NCBI RefSeq assembly: GCF_030845175.1
Contig: NZ_CP132542.1
Location: 3,755,501 to 3,819,500, forward strand
From: Coralliovum pocilloporae
Lineage (GTDB): Bacteria; Pseudomonadota; Alphaproteobacteria; Rhizobiales; Cohaesibacteraceae
Reading direction: 5' to 3'
Length of the DNA: 64,000 nt
A program made the translations under genes and the position numbers. Below, piece by piece: positions 33,993 to 42,039 of the stretch. Each line of letters opens with the position of its first letter. Position 1 is the stretch's first letter. The notes below the pieces were generated by a model. The model was given only the letters and a program-made list of their open reading frames with translations, ran no database searches and had not been told where the DNA came from.

Positions 33993-34329
33993 CGGGTCCT
34001 TTCTGTTCGATATGTTCGACACGCTCCAGTCCATGCCGGACTGGATCAAGATGGCCTGGGTGCTGATGCCCTCCCTCACCTTTATTGCCGCTCTGGCGCT
34101 GGTGTTGAACTACCGGATCCGCCGGATGGAGGCCCAGAGAGAAAGGGAGTGGCAAAAGGAGGATGAGGCGGCCTTCCGCACGGCGCGCAATCTGGGGGTC
34201 CACATGCTGCCTGATGATGCTCTGGTGGGCATCGTCTACAAGACCAGCGACGGCCTCTTCCGCATTCGCCAGCTAACCGACGGCGGCGAGATTGAAGGCC
34301 GGGAGCTTGAGGCTTTGCCGAAGGGGTGA
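33982..34329 (+). CDS. Small one-TM protein, copy B
   Basis: 115 residues from ATG 33982 with GGGG eight bases upstream; GTG 33976 is an in-frame alternative. The sequence equals copy A except for a four-residue RERE insertion after RRMEAQ in the juxtamembrane linker. It has one TM helix, a charged cytosolic linker and a compact C-terminal domain of unknown function. Nucleotide differences from copy A are frequent but synonymous, which indicates selection on the protein. Confidence 0.83.
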   Translation: MENNGSFLFDMFDTLQSMPDWIKMAWVLMPSLTFIAALALVLNYRIRRMEAQREREWQKEDEAAFRTARNLGVHMLPDDALVGIVYKTSDGLFRIRQLTDGGEIEGRELEALPKG

Positions 34330-34926
34330 GGTCTAGGTCTGCGCCTGTGCCTGAGGCAAGGCCGCTCTGGATCCTGCATCGAGTGTGGGATGACATCCTG
34401 TGGGTGGCGCAGAGGCAGGGGTGGAGCAGAGGCGCAGAGCGCGCCACACGCTCCGTGTCATCCCGGCCCCCGAGCCGGGATCCAGCCCGGAAGAAGCCCC
34501 ACTCTCAGAGCCTGCCGCCTCTGGTTCCCGGATCTGCGCTTTACTTGTCCGGGATGACAGGCGGGGGATGGGGTGGAGCAGAGGCGCAGAGCGCGCCACA
34601 CGCTCCATGTCATCCCGGACTTTATTCTGTCGCGTATTCTTGTCTGAAAAGTCTGTAACTTTTCAGGAATGCGCTTGATCCGGCATCCAGTCGGGAAGAC
34701 GTTCCACACTCAGAACCTGCCGCTTCTGGTTCCCGGATCTGCGCTCCACTTGTCCGAGATGACAGACTTTGGGTGGGGTGGAGGAAACGGCCTTTCCCCT
34801 CACGCCCATGTGTTCGGGGGTGAATGACTTCTGCTGATCTGTTGCCACACTCCCCCTGTATGAGCGGGGGAGTGCAGCGTTTGGCTGGCGATATTGAATT
34901 CTTGGACAGGATGAAAGGAGCGGATC
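34330..34926. repeat. REP-like and palindromic repeat array
   Basis: Alternating GTCATCCCGG / CCGGGATCCAG units and GGAGCAGAGGCGCAGAGCGC blocks occur at about 34420-34440 and 34573-34593, with one palindromic repeat at 34631-34675. From about 34780 the sequence is unique and carries the promoter and AGGAG site of the dioxygenase gene. No ORF here is supported. Confidence 0.65.
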
Positions 34927-35553
34927 ATGAAACCGGTTCAACAGGCAAGACGTGGCCTGCTGGCGGGCTTCGCGGCGCTTGTGGGGCAGGCGTTTCTGCC
35001 GCAATCTCTGAAGGCGGCCCCTTTGACACCTGAGGGGTTTGAAGGCCCGTTCTACCCGACGCCCGGAATGCGGGTGAGCGACACGGATAATGATCTGGTG
35101 AAGATTGCCGGGCGGGTGCGCGAGGCCGGTGGCGAGATCATCACCCTCAAGGGCCGGATCACTGACCACACGGGCACCCCTCTCTCCGGCCTTCGTATTG
35201 AAATCTGGCAGTGCGATGTGAACGGTAAATATCTGCATCCGGGCGACAGCCGCCGCCTGCGCCATGACCAGGGCTTCCAGGGGTTCGGCCATGATGTGAC
35301 CGATGATGAAGGCCGCTATCGCTTTCGCACCATCAAGCCGACCGCCTATCCCGGTCGCACCCCGCATATTCATCTGAAGGTACTGGACGGCGGGCGCGAT
35401 ATCCTGAGCACCCAGCTCTACATCAAGGATGATCCGCGGAATGCTGGCGATTTCCTCTACAACCAGATGACAGCAGAAGAGGCCGCACTGGTCTCCATGG
35501 TGTTTGACGATGAGCTTGACCAGGTGGAGGCCGTTGTCAATCTGGTGGTGTGA
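34927..35553 (+). CDS. Exported intradiol dioxygenase-like protein
   Basis: A 208-residue protein with a twin-arginine-like N-terminus (QARRGLLAGFAALVGQ) and an intradiol ring-cleavage dioxygenase core. The family block is GTPLSGLRIEIWQCDVNGKYLHPGD followed by YRFRTIKPTAYPGRTPHIHLKV, with the Tyr/Tyr/His/His Fe(III) ligands recognisable. Secreted members without a catabolic operon are common and poorly characterised. No aromatic pathway genes adjoin it, so the substrate is unknown. Confidence 0.82.
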   Translation: MKPVQQARRGLLAGFAALVGQAFLPQSLKAAPLTPEGFEGPFYPTPGMRVSDTDNDLVKIAGRVREAGGEIITLKGRITDHTGTPLSGLRIEIWQCDVNGKYLHPGDSRRLRHDQGFQGFGHDVTDDEGRYRFRTIKPTAYPGRTPHIHLKVLDGGRDILSTQLYIKDDPRNAGDFLYNQMTAEEAALVSMVFDDELDQVEAVVNLVV

Positions 35554-35601
35554 GGGCTGACACTGGGAGAGTTGGTATTCAAAGTACGATAGTCGACTGG
35601 T

Positions 35602-36036
35602 TTATGACAGGTTGTGACCGCAGTGAGCCTCCTCAAACTCCCAGGCTTTCTGATTTTCTCCTGCTTCGAGTAAGGAATATACTTTATAGATATCTGTTTC
35701 CGCTGGCACGTTGATACTGAGCAGATTCAGCTTACCACCATAACTCTCATACGTGCATCCGAGCTCTGAAAGAGGGCTCCAGAGCGTTTCAAAATCAGCC
35801 TGATCGCAGCTCCAGATAACTCTATATGTAGAATTCCCAGAGTCCTTTATTTTCCGGTTGAAGTGTAAAGTGCCATCTTCGACTTTGGCTGATACGATAT
35901 CTTGATAACTTATGCCGTAAATGAAAAAGGGTGAATTGTTCACCGTGAAGTTCCCATCGCTGCATTGCTCCACCCACATTGTTTCTATGAGATCTTCGAC
36001 GGGATCTAAGAAGTTCATCTTCATTTCTTCTGTCAT
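35602..36036 (-). CDS. DUF4265 family protein
   Basis: 144 residues. The block ETMWVEQCSDGNFTVNNSPFFIYGISYQDIVSA...GNSTYRVI is characteristic of DUF4265, a small family of unknown function often found alone in genomic islands. It is AT-richer than its neighbours. The start could be ATG 36036 or ATG 36024. No signal peptide or TM. Confidence 0.72.
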   Translation of the reverse strand: MTEEMKMNFLDPVEDLIETMWVEQCSDGNFTVNNSPFFIYGISYQDIVSAKVEDGTLHFNRKIKDSGNSTYRVIWSCDQADFETLWSPLSELGCTYESYGGKLNLLSINVPAETDIYKVYSLLEAGENQKAWEFEEAHCGHNLS

Positions 36037-36152
36037 CTGAAATTAGCCTGCCTATGTGGGAGATAACCTGGATCCGGCAATGGGTCTTTCAATAAGTGAT
36101 AGAGAAGCTATAGCTCTATTCCAAGTCGCTTTCATGCTTCATTCATTGGCCA

Positions 36153-37094
36153 TCACTCCCGATAAGCCACCGGATCAATAAACCGGGCATCCTTGTGCCA
36201 GGCCCAATAGGTGGTGCGGATGCTGTCTGTGACGGGGCCGACCTGCCCGTCGGCAACCGGGTTTCCATCCAGTCGGGTGACAGGCATGATGCCGCCTGCG
36301 GTTGAGGTGATGAAGACCTCCTCGGCCGACCGCAGGATATCCGGCGACAGGGCCATGGCCTGAACGGTGCGGCCCTGTTCCGCGCCTATATCCATGACCG
36401 TGCGGCGGGTGATGCCGGGCAGAACACCCTCTGCCGGGGTCAACAGGGTGCCGTTCCGCACGCAGAAGACATTGAACCCCGGCCCCTCGGCAATATTGCC
36501 ATTGGCGTCGAGCAGCAGGGCTGTCTCCCCTCCCCGGTCGTAGGCGTGGAACAGCCCGGCGATCAGATCCAGCCAGTGGTAATTCTTGATGCGAGGATCA
36601 ACACTGCCCGGTGGAATGCGGGTGGTGTCGGTAATCGTGATATCGAGACCGCGCTGCATCTGCGCGTCATTGGCCACAGAGCCATAGGGAACCGCAAAAG
36701 CCAGAAAGCGGTTGGTCGCATCGCGCGGGTCACGGCTGAAATTGCTGGCCGTACCGCGGGTGCAGATCATCTCCACATAGGCTTTCCGGTGGCCGGACAG
36801 GGCAACGCATCCATGCAGGATGGTGCGGATGTCATCGGGCGAAACCGGCAGGGTCATCCGCAACCTGTCGACGCTTCCCAGAAAGCGCTCCATATGGGCA
36901 TCGAGGCGGAAAAAGGCCCCGTCCCACACATGCACCGTGTCATAGGTGGCATCGGAATGCAGGAAGCCATAATCCAGAACGGAGATCTTCGCCTCCGAGA
37001 CCGGGATATACTGTCCGTCCTGCCAGGCCACCCCATGCGGATAGGGATGCGGGTCTCTGTAATGCGGGGCAAGGTCCGGAAACGCGTCAGTCAT
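36153..37094 (-). CDS. Class IV aminotransferase (D-amino acid or branched-chain type)
   Basis: A 313-residue fold-type IV PLP enzyme. The PLP Lys is in RIKNYHWLD, and the C-terminal phosphate-binding TSTAGGIMPVTRLDGNPV and EGPGFNVFCV are typical. The YVEMICTRGTAS segment differs from canonical IlvE and recalls D-amino acid or R-amine transaminases; activity cannot be set from sequence. It is divergent from an Lrp-type regulator across 130 bp, a common arrangement for amino acid catabolism. Confidence 0.85.
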   Translation of the reverse strand: MTDAFPDLAPHYRDPHPYPHGVAWQDGQYIPVSEAKISVLDYGFLHSDATYDTVHVWDGAFFRLDAHMERFLGSVDRLRMTLPVSPDDIRTILHGCVALSGHRKAYVEMICTRGTASNFSRDPRDATNRFLAFAVPYGSVANDAQMQRGLDITITDTTRIPPGSVDPRIKNYHWLDLIAGLFHAYDRGGETALLLDANGNIAEGPGFNVFCVRNGTLLTPAEGVLPGITRRTVMDIGAEQGRTVQAMALSPDILRSAEEVFITSTAGGIMPVTRLDGNPVADGQVGPVTDSIRTTYWAWHKDARFIDPVAYRE

Positions 37095-37224
37095 CTGCAG
37101 AGCACCTTTTATCGTTGGTCTATCTGCTCAGCATAGCCAGAAAACTTGACATATTTTGCCCGAAGATATGCTATAAAATGGCTGTTTTTGACCCTAGTTG
37201 AGCTTCAGGAGATATAATTTGCCC

Positions 37225-37707
37225 ATGACGCTGGACAGGATAGATCGCAAGATACTCTCAATCCTGCAGCAGGATGCCCGGCTGTCAGCAGATGCTCTGG
37301 CGGAGCAGGCCGGTATTTCCCGGTCATCTGTTCAGCGACGGCTGAAACGGCTGAACGAGACCGGAGTCATTCAGCGCGATGTGGTGCAGCTCAACCCTGA
37401 AAAGGTCAACGCCCTGATGACCTTTGTTGTGGAGGTTGAGCTTGAGCGGGAGCGGGTCGACCTTCTGGATGAATTCAAGCGCTCCATGCTGGCGCTGGAT
37501 TGTGTGCAGCAGTGCTACTACATCACCGGCCACGCGGATTTCATCCTCATCGTGCTGGCCCGGGATATGAAGGAATATGATCTTTTCTCCCGGCAGGTCT
37601 TTGTCGAGAACCCCAACATCCGCCGGTTTACCACCTCCGTGGTGGTGGACAGGGTCAAGGCAGGCCTTCATGTGCCAGTGGCCGAGGAAACCCTTCTGAA
37701 GGGGTGA
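37225..37707 (+). CDS. Lrp/AsnC family regulator
   Basis: About 160 residues with an N-terminal HTH (LDRIDRKILSILQQDARLSADALAEQAGISRSSVQRRLKRLNETGVI-type) and a C-terminal RAM domain (QQCYYITGHADFILIVLARDMKEYD). The start is ATG 37225; TTG 37219 is better spaced from AGGAGA (37207-37212). It is divergent from the aminotransferase gene and probably controls it in response to an amino acid. A TTTTTGACCCTAG element upstream resembles the dispersed repeat family. Confidence 0.87.
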   Translation: MTLDRIDRKILSILQQDARLSADALAEQAGISRSSVQRRLKRLNETGVIQRDVVQLNPEKVNALMTFVVEVELERERVDLLDEFKRSMLALDCVQQCYYITGHADFILIVLARDMKEYDLFSRQVFVENPNIRRFTTSVVVDRVKAGLHVPVAEETLLKG

Positions 37708-38085
37708 GGGTTGAGATTGGAGTAATCCCCAGGCCCGCGAGAATATCATCGAAAACCGTTGTATTTGCCGCAGAGGGGGAAAGCATAGGTTTCGGACTAA
37801 CCCGCTCTGGACCCCGCATCCCGTGCGGGATGGCGGTCTGTGGGAGGGGCAGCGGCCGGGAGGCATTCTACCTGCCCCGTGTCATCCCGGCCCCTGAGCC
37901 GGGATCCAGCAGGGAAGATGCCACACCCTCAGTGTCATACTGGATTTTATTCTGTCGCGTATTCTTATCTGGAAAGTCTGCAGCTTTTCAGGAACACGCC
38001 TGACCCTATATCCGGTCAGGAAGGCACCACAGCCCCGGAGCCTGGCACTCCGTAGGCTTCAGAGTTACCCGCTCAAAGCTCTCTC
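37708..38085. repeat. Intergenic REP-like unit and palindromic repeat
   Basis: A GACCCCGCATCCCGTGCGGGATGGCGG unit at about 37810-37835, GTCATCCCGG...CCGGGATCCAG at about 37881-37909, and a palindromic repeat at 37956-38000 lie in this gap between the Lrp and chemotaxis genes. No gene is supported. Confidence 0.6.
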
Positions 38086-40077
38086 CTAAACAGCTGCCAC
38101 CCGGGTCAGGAAGGTGCCGACTTCGTCGCGCAGGGTTGCGGTGCGGTCTGCGACGTCGGTGGAGGCTTTGCGGACGATTGTGGCGGCTTCGTTGGTGCGC
38201 TCGGCGGCGGCCCCGACGTCCTGGATGTTGTCGGAGACCTGCCGGGTGCCGCTATGGGCTTCTTCAGCGCGGTGATTGATGTCACGGGTGGTCTCGTTCT
38301 GCTGTTCAAGAACCCGGGTGATATCCTCGGCGCTGGCCTTGGCGGTATCCATAGTGGCGGTGATCGACTGCATGGCGTCAACAACCCGCGTCGTATAGGT
38401 CTGGATGTCGCCCACCCCTTCGCTGATGCGTTCGGTGGCGGTTGCGGTCTGCTGGGCCAGAGCCTTCACCTCGCCGGCCACGACAGCAAAGCCCTTGCCG
38501 GCTTCACCCGCGCGGGCTGATTCAATGGTGGCGTTCAGCGCCAGAAGGTTGGTCTGTTCGGCAATCGCCTTAATCAGGTCGACAATCTCGCTGATGGCGG
38601 TGGCCCGTTCAGAGAGGACGCGGATATCGTTATTGGTGCCTTCGGCTTCTGCGGTGGCGCGGGTCACGATCTCTGCCACTTCGGTGGCCTGTCCCTGCAG
38701 CGCGCTGATGGAGGTGGCAATGCCTTGCGCCGAGGCGGCAACGGTCTTCACATTGTCAGAAGAGGCGCCGGAGGCAGAGGAAACGGTGGTCACAAGCGAG
38801 CTGGTGCCCTGGGCTGCATCATGCAGCACGTTGGACGTCTCTTCCATCTCGCGCACGCTCATTTCGGTCGCCTCCAGAAGAGCGGTGGTTTTCTGGCGGA
38901 AGTCATCAACAATGGCGTCAATTTCCTTCTGCCGGGCCGCTCCGGCTTCAGAGCGGGCACGTTCTTCATCTTCCTGCATGCGCTCCACCACGCTATCGCG
39001 GAAGAAGCCCACGGCACGAGCAATCTGGCCGATCTCGTCTTTGGCTTTTGCCTGTGGCAGCTCGGCCATCAGGTTGCTGCGGTCATTGCCATCGGCCATG
39101 CCGCGAATGGTGCCGTCCAGTCTGGTGATCTTGCGCAGGATGGTTGAATAGACCAGAACAGAGAGACCGACAGCGACCAGGATAACCATCAGCAATCCGC
39201 CGATCAGCATCATGGCGCTCTGCTGCAGACCTGAAATATTCTCGGCCCGCTCAGCCCGAAGCATCCGGGCAAAGTTCTGCCAGAGACTGTCAATGACAAC
39301 CACATATTTGCCGAATGTGGTCTCGATCTTCGAACGGTCGAGCTGTGACCCGTCGGTCGCCTTTTCAAGCTGGCGGCCATATTTGACAAGCCCGCCCTGC
39401 AACTGGCCGTTATAGCCGCCAAACTGTTTGGACAGATCCAGCACAGTCTGTTCCGGTGACAGGCCGATATCCTCATAGGTCTTGACCAGACGGCTGATCG
39501 TATCGGCAATGGCTTTATAGCCACCGGCATTGACGTAGAGCATCATCTTGGCCGGGCCGCCCAGTTCCTTCTTTTTCTCGAAGCTGCGGGCGGACTTCAT
39601 CACCCGGGACAGGCGCACGGCAACGGATGGCAGTTGCTCAAGGGTCTGCTTGGTCAGGAACAGCTGGCCGCGATCGGTGATCTGGGACAGATGGGCAACC
39701 TCGCCGACACAGCGCATGAAACTGGTGACCTTGGTGCTGCTCACCTGATGCAGAGGTTTGGTGTCGACCACCTTGGTGACCTTCTGGCCGTTGACATCCA
39801 CCTTTTTGCGCACTGCTCCGGCTTCATTGAAGCAACCGGCAAACCGCGGGTAGGCAGCGGCATCAACCACCGGAGTCTCTGCTGCGGGGCGACCCTGAAC
39901 CTTGGCCATTAGAACCGGCCAGCTGGCCTCAATCAGCGCCTGGCCTTCCTGTCGGCTTTCTGCAGCTTTCAGGCCCGTCCAGACATCATTGAGAAGATAT
40001 CCGCCAAGGCCAAGCAATGGCACTGTCAGCGACAGCACGAAAACCATCAGGTTCTGCTTGATTGAGAGTTTGTTCAT
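38086..40077 (-). CDS. Methyl-accepting chemotaxis protein
   Basis: 663 residues from ATG 40077, with GGATGGGG upstream. TM1 is at about residues 10-30 ([20 protein letters not shown]), a roughly 270-residue periplasmic helical sensor follows, TM2 is [22 protein letters not shown], then HAMP and the cytoplasmic signalling domain with the hairpin tip [48 protein letters not shown]-type. The sensory ligand is unknown. No che genes are adjacent. Confidence 0.93.
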   Translation of the reverse strand: MNKLSIKQNLMVFVLSLTVPLLGLGGYLLNDVWTGLKAAESRQEGQALIEASWPVLMAKVQGRPAAETPVVDAAAYPRFAGCFNEAGAVRKKVDVNGQKVTKVVDTKPLHQVSSTKVTSFMRCVGEVAHLSQITDRGQLFLTKQTLEQLPSVAVRLSRVMKSARSFEKKKELGGPAKMMLYVNAGGYKAIADTISRLVKTYEDIGLSPEQTVLDLSKQFGGYNGQLQGGLVKYGRQLEKATDGSQLDRSKIETTFGKYVVVIDSLWQNFARMLRAERAENISGLQQSAMMLIGGLLMVILVAVGLSVLVYSTILRKITRLDGTIRGMADGNDRSNLMAELPQAKAKDEIGQIARAVGFFRDSVVERMQEDEERARSEAGAARQKEIDAIVDDFRQKTTALLEATEMSVREMEETSNVLHDAAQGTSSLVTTVSSASGASSDNVKTVAASAQGIATSISALQGQATEVAEIVTRATAEAEGTNNDIRVLSERATAISEIVDLIKAIAEQTNLLALNATIESARAGEAGKGFAVVAGEVKALAQQTATATERISEGVGDIQTYTTRVVDAMQSITATMDTAKASAEDITRVLEQQNETTRDINHRAEEAHSGTRQVSDNIQDVGAAAERTNEAATIVRKASTDVADRTATLRDEVGTFLTRVAAV

Positions 40078-40098
40078 GTGCCCCATCCAACCACTCAC

Positions 40099-40543
40099 AT
40101 ATGTAGTGTGCCTAGTTTTTGGGCAATCGTATTAACAAGTAATTATTTTTACTTAAAATAATACCGCAAAAGGGCAATTATATTGGTATTTATTACTATA
40201 ATATACATCGCAATGTTTGAATGTATTATAGGTAAGACAGAGTATAGCCAGCGCTATATATCTGTTTTCAGGTTGCTTAGGGTCAGAACGCACTGCAAAT
40301 CGGAAATGTTCTGTCGCGGGATCCCGGCTTGGCGCTTCGCTTGACCTGGAGGACAGCGGATAGCTGAGGTGGTGCAGAAAGCTAAGCGTTCACCCAGTGT
40401 CAAAGCAGTGGACCGCGCAACGGGTATTTTCAAGAAAAGACAGAAAGTATTTCGTGAAACCCCTCGTTTTTCTTGAAAACCGATGCCTGTAAGGTCAGAC
40501 TCCATAAGAACATGCTCCACAAAGCGGAGCCGGGAGAGACCTC
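40099..40543. other. AT-rich promoter region and xdhA leader
   Basis: The half next to the chemotaxis gene is strongly AT-rich (TTATTAACAAGT, TAATATAC) and probably carries its promoter. A CGGGATCCCGG REP-like unit lies at about 40316-40330. The rest leads to xdhA with a GGGAGAG site before ATG 40544. No ORF is supported. Confidence 0.4.
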
Positions 40544-42025
40544 ATGACCACTGAAGCCCTGCCTATACGCCGGGAGATCCGATTTCTGCTGAACGGACGG
40601 GATGTCAGCCTTTCTGATGTGCCCGCGAGCCGGACAGTGCTGGATTTCCTGCGTCTGGACCAGCGCCTGACCGGCTCCAAGGAAGGCTGTGCGGAAGGGG
40701 ATTGCGGGGCTTGTACCGTGCTGGTTGGCAGTCTGAAAAATGGCGCGCTCTGCTATGAAACGGTCAATGCCTGTATTCGCTTTCTTGCCAGTCTTGATGG
40801 CTGCCACGTGGTGACTATTGAGCATCTGCGGGGGTCCGATGGCAGTCTGCATCCGGTGCAGCAGGCCATGGTGGACGAGCATGGCAGTCAGTGCGGCTTC
40901 TGTACGCCGGGCTTTGTCATGTCGCTTTATGCCCTCTGGATGGAACAGCCCGAGCCGAGCCTTGAGGCGATTGAAACCGCGCTTCAGGGCAATCTCTGTC
41001 GCTGTACCGGTTATGAGCCGATCATCCGCGCTGCGCACGCCATCAGCCGCTACGGTACGCCTGCCTCTGATGCACTTGAGGCAGAGCGGGAGGCCGTGCG
41101 TGCCCGGCTGGAGGCGTTGAGAGACGGTGCGCGGGTCGTGACCGGACCGGAGGATAATCAGGCCATTCTCCCCGCTGATGTGGATGATTTCGCCGCCGCT
41201 TATCAGCAGCATCCGGAGGCAACGATTGTTGCCGGGGCAACAGATGTGGGTCTGTGGGTGACCAAGTTCCTCCGCCCGATCAGTCCGGCCATTTTCATTG
41301 GTCATCTGGACGGGCTGCGGCAGGTCTCGCTCATAGAGAATACGCTGACCCTTGGTGCGGGCCTGTCTTATACGGACAGTCAGGCGGCGCTCACCGAACA
41401 TGTCCCGCATCTTGAAGCCTACTGGAAGCGGATTGCCGGCTGGCAGGTGCGCAATATGGGCACAATCGGCGGCAATATCGCCAATGGTTCGCCAATCGGG
41501 GATACCCCGCCGGTGCTGATCGCTCTCAGGGCTGAATTGAGCCTGCGCAAGGGAGACCATCGCCGCCGGATGCCGCTTGAAGACTTCTTCATTGATTATG
41601 GCAAACAGGATCGCCAGCCCGGCGAGTTTGTCGAGGCAGTCCATATTCCGCTGCCGTCTGACGGGCAGATTGATGCGGCCTACAAGATTTCCAAGCGGCG
41701 GGATGAGGATATCTCGTCTGTGGCCATGGGGCTGAGCGTGTCCGTTGAGAACGGCACCATTACCGACTGCCGGATTGCCTGCGGCGGCATGGCCGCAACA
41801 CCGAAACGGGCGAATGAGGCAGAGCAGGCTCTTCTGGGGCAGCCCTGGAGCGAGGCCACGTTTGAGGCCGCAGCCGTGGCCATTGCCAGGGATTATACAC
41901 CGCTTGATGACTGGCGGGCTTCATCTGACTACCGGATGATGGTGACGCAGAATCTGATCCGCCGGTTCTGGCTCGAGCATGGTGACGATGCCAAAGGCTC
42001 CGGCTCTATCCGGTTGAGCGCGTGA
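40544..42025 (+). CDS. xdhA: Xanthine dehydrogenase small subunit (FeS/FAD)
   Basis: 493 residues. The plant-type 2Fe-2S site has Cys49, Cys54 and Cys57 in GCAEGDCGACTVL. The second cluster has QCGFCTPG and NLCRCTGY. The FAD domain (IVAGATDVGLWVTK; RNMGTIGGNIANGSPIGDTPP) follows. With XdhB it oxidises hypoxanthine and xanthine to urate using NAD. First gene of xdhABC; the XdhB ribosome-binding site overlaps its stop. Confidence 0.95.
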   Translation: MTTEALPIRREIRFLLNGRDVSLSDVPASRTVLDFLRLDQRLTGSKEGCAEGDCGACTVLVGSLKNGALCYETVNACIRFLASLDGCHVVTIEHLRGSDGSLHPVQQAMVDEHGSQCGFCTPGFVMSLYALWMEQPEPSLEAIETALQGNLCRCTGYEPIIRAAHAISRYGTPASDALEAEREAVRARLEALRDGARVVTGPEDNQAILPADVDDFAAAYQQHPEATIVAGATDVGLWVTKFLRPISPAIFIGHLDGLRQVSLIENTLTLGAGLSYTDSQAALTEHVPHLEAYWKRIAGWQVRNMGTIGGNIANGSPIGDTPPVLIALRAELSLRKGDHRRRMPLEDFFIDYGKQDRQPGEFVEAVHIPLPSDGQIDAAYKISKRRDEDISSVAMGLSVSVENGTITDCRIACGGMAATPKRANEAEQALLGQPWSEATFEAAAVAIARDYTPLDDWRASSDYRMMVTQNLIRRFWLEHGDDAKGSGSIRLSA

Positions 42026-42039
42026 GGGAGGGTGATCCG

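Larger units (their letters stand above)
33593..34770 (+). repeat. Large inverted repeat, copy B
   Basis: Plus-strand counterpart of 22430-23441. It carries an extra REP-like unit and a second copy of the GGAGCAGAGGCGCAGAGCGC block, making it longer. Copies A and B face away from the 10-kb region they bound, with their promoters on the inner side. Confidence 0.88.

Noticed and set aside
33771-34079. Minus-strand open frame antisense to the structured RNA, with a similar frame at 23062-23259
   Set aside because: Part of the peptide is alike in both copies, but a one-base indel shifts the frame upstream. Paired compensatory changes and strand-specific G-U pairs are better explained by RNA structure on the other strand.
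34400-34680. Possible CRISPR-like array in the repeat-rich block
   Set aside because: Units are REP-like palindromes of mixed type and spacing, without regular unique spacers or cas genes.
40430-41644. 404-codon open frame on the minus strand
   Set aside because: Antisense shadow of xdhA, which has full cofactor motifs.
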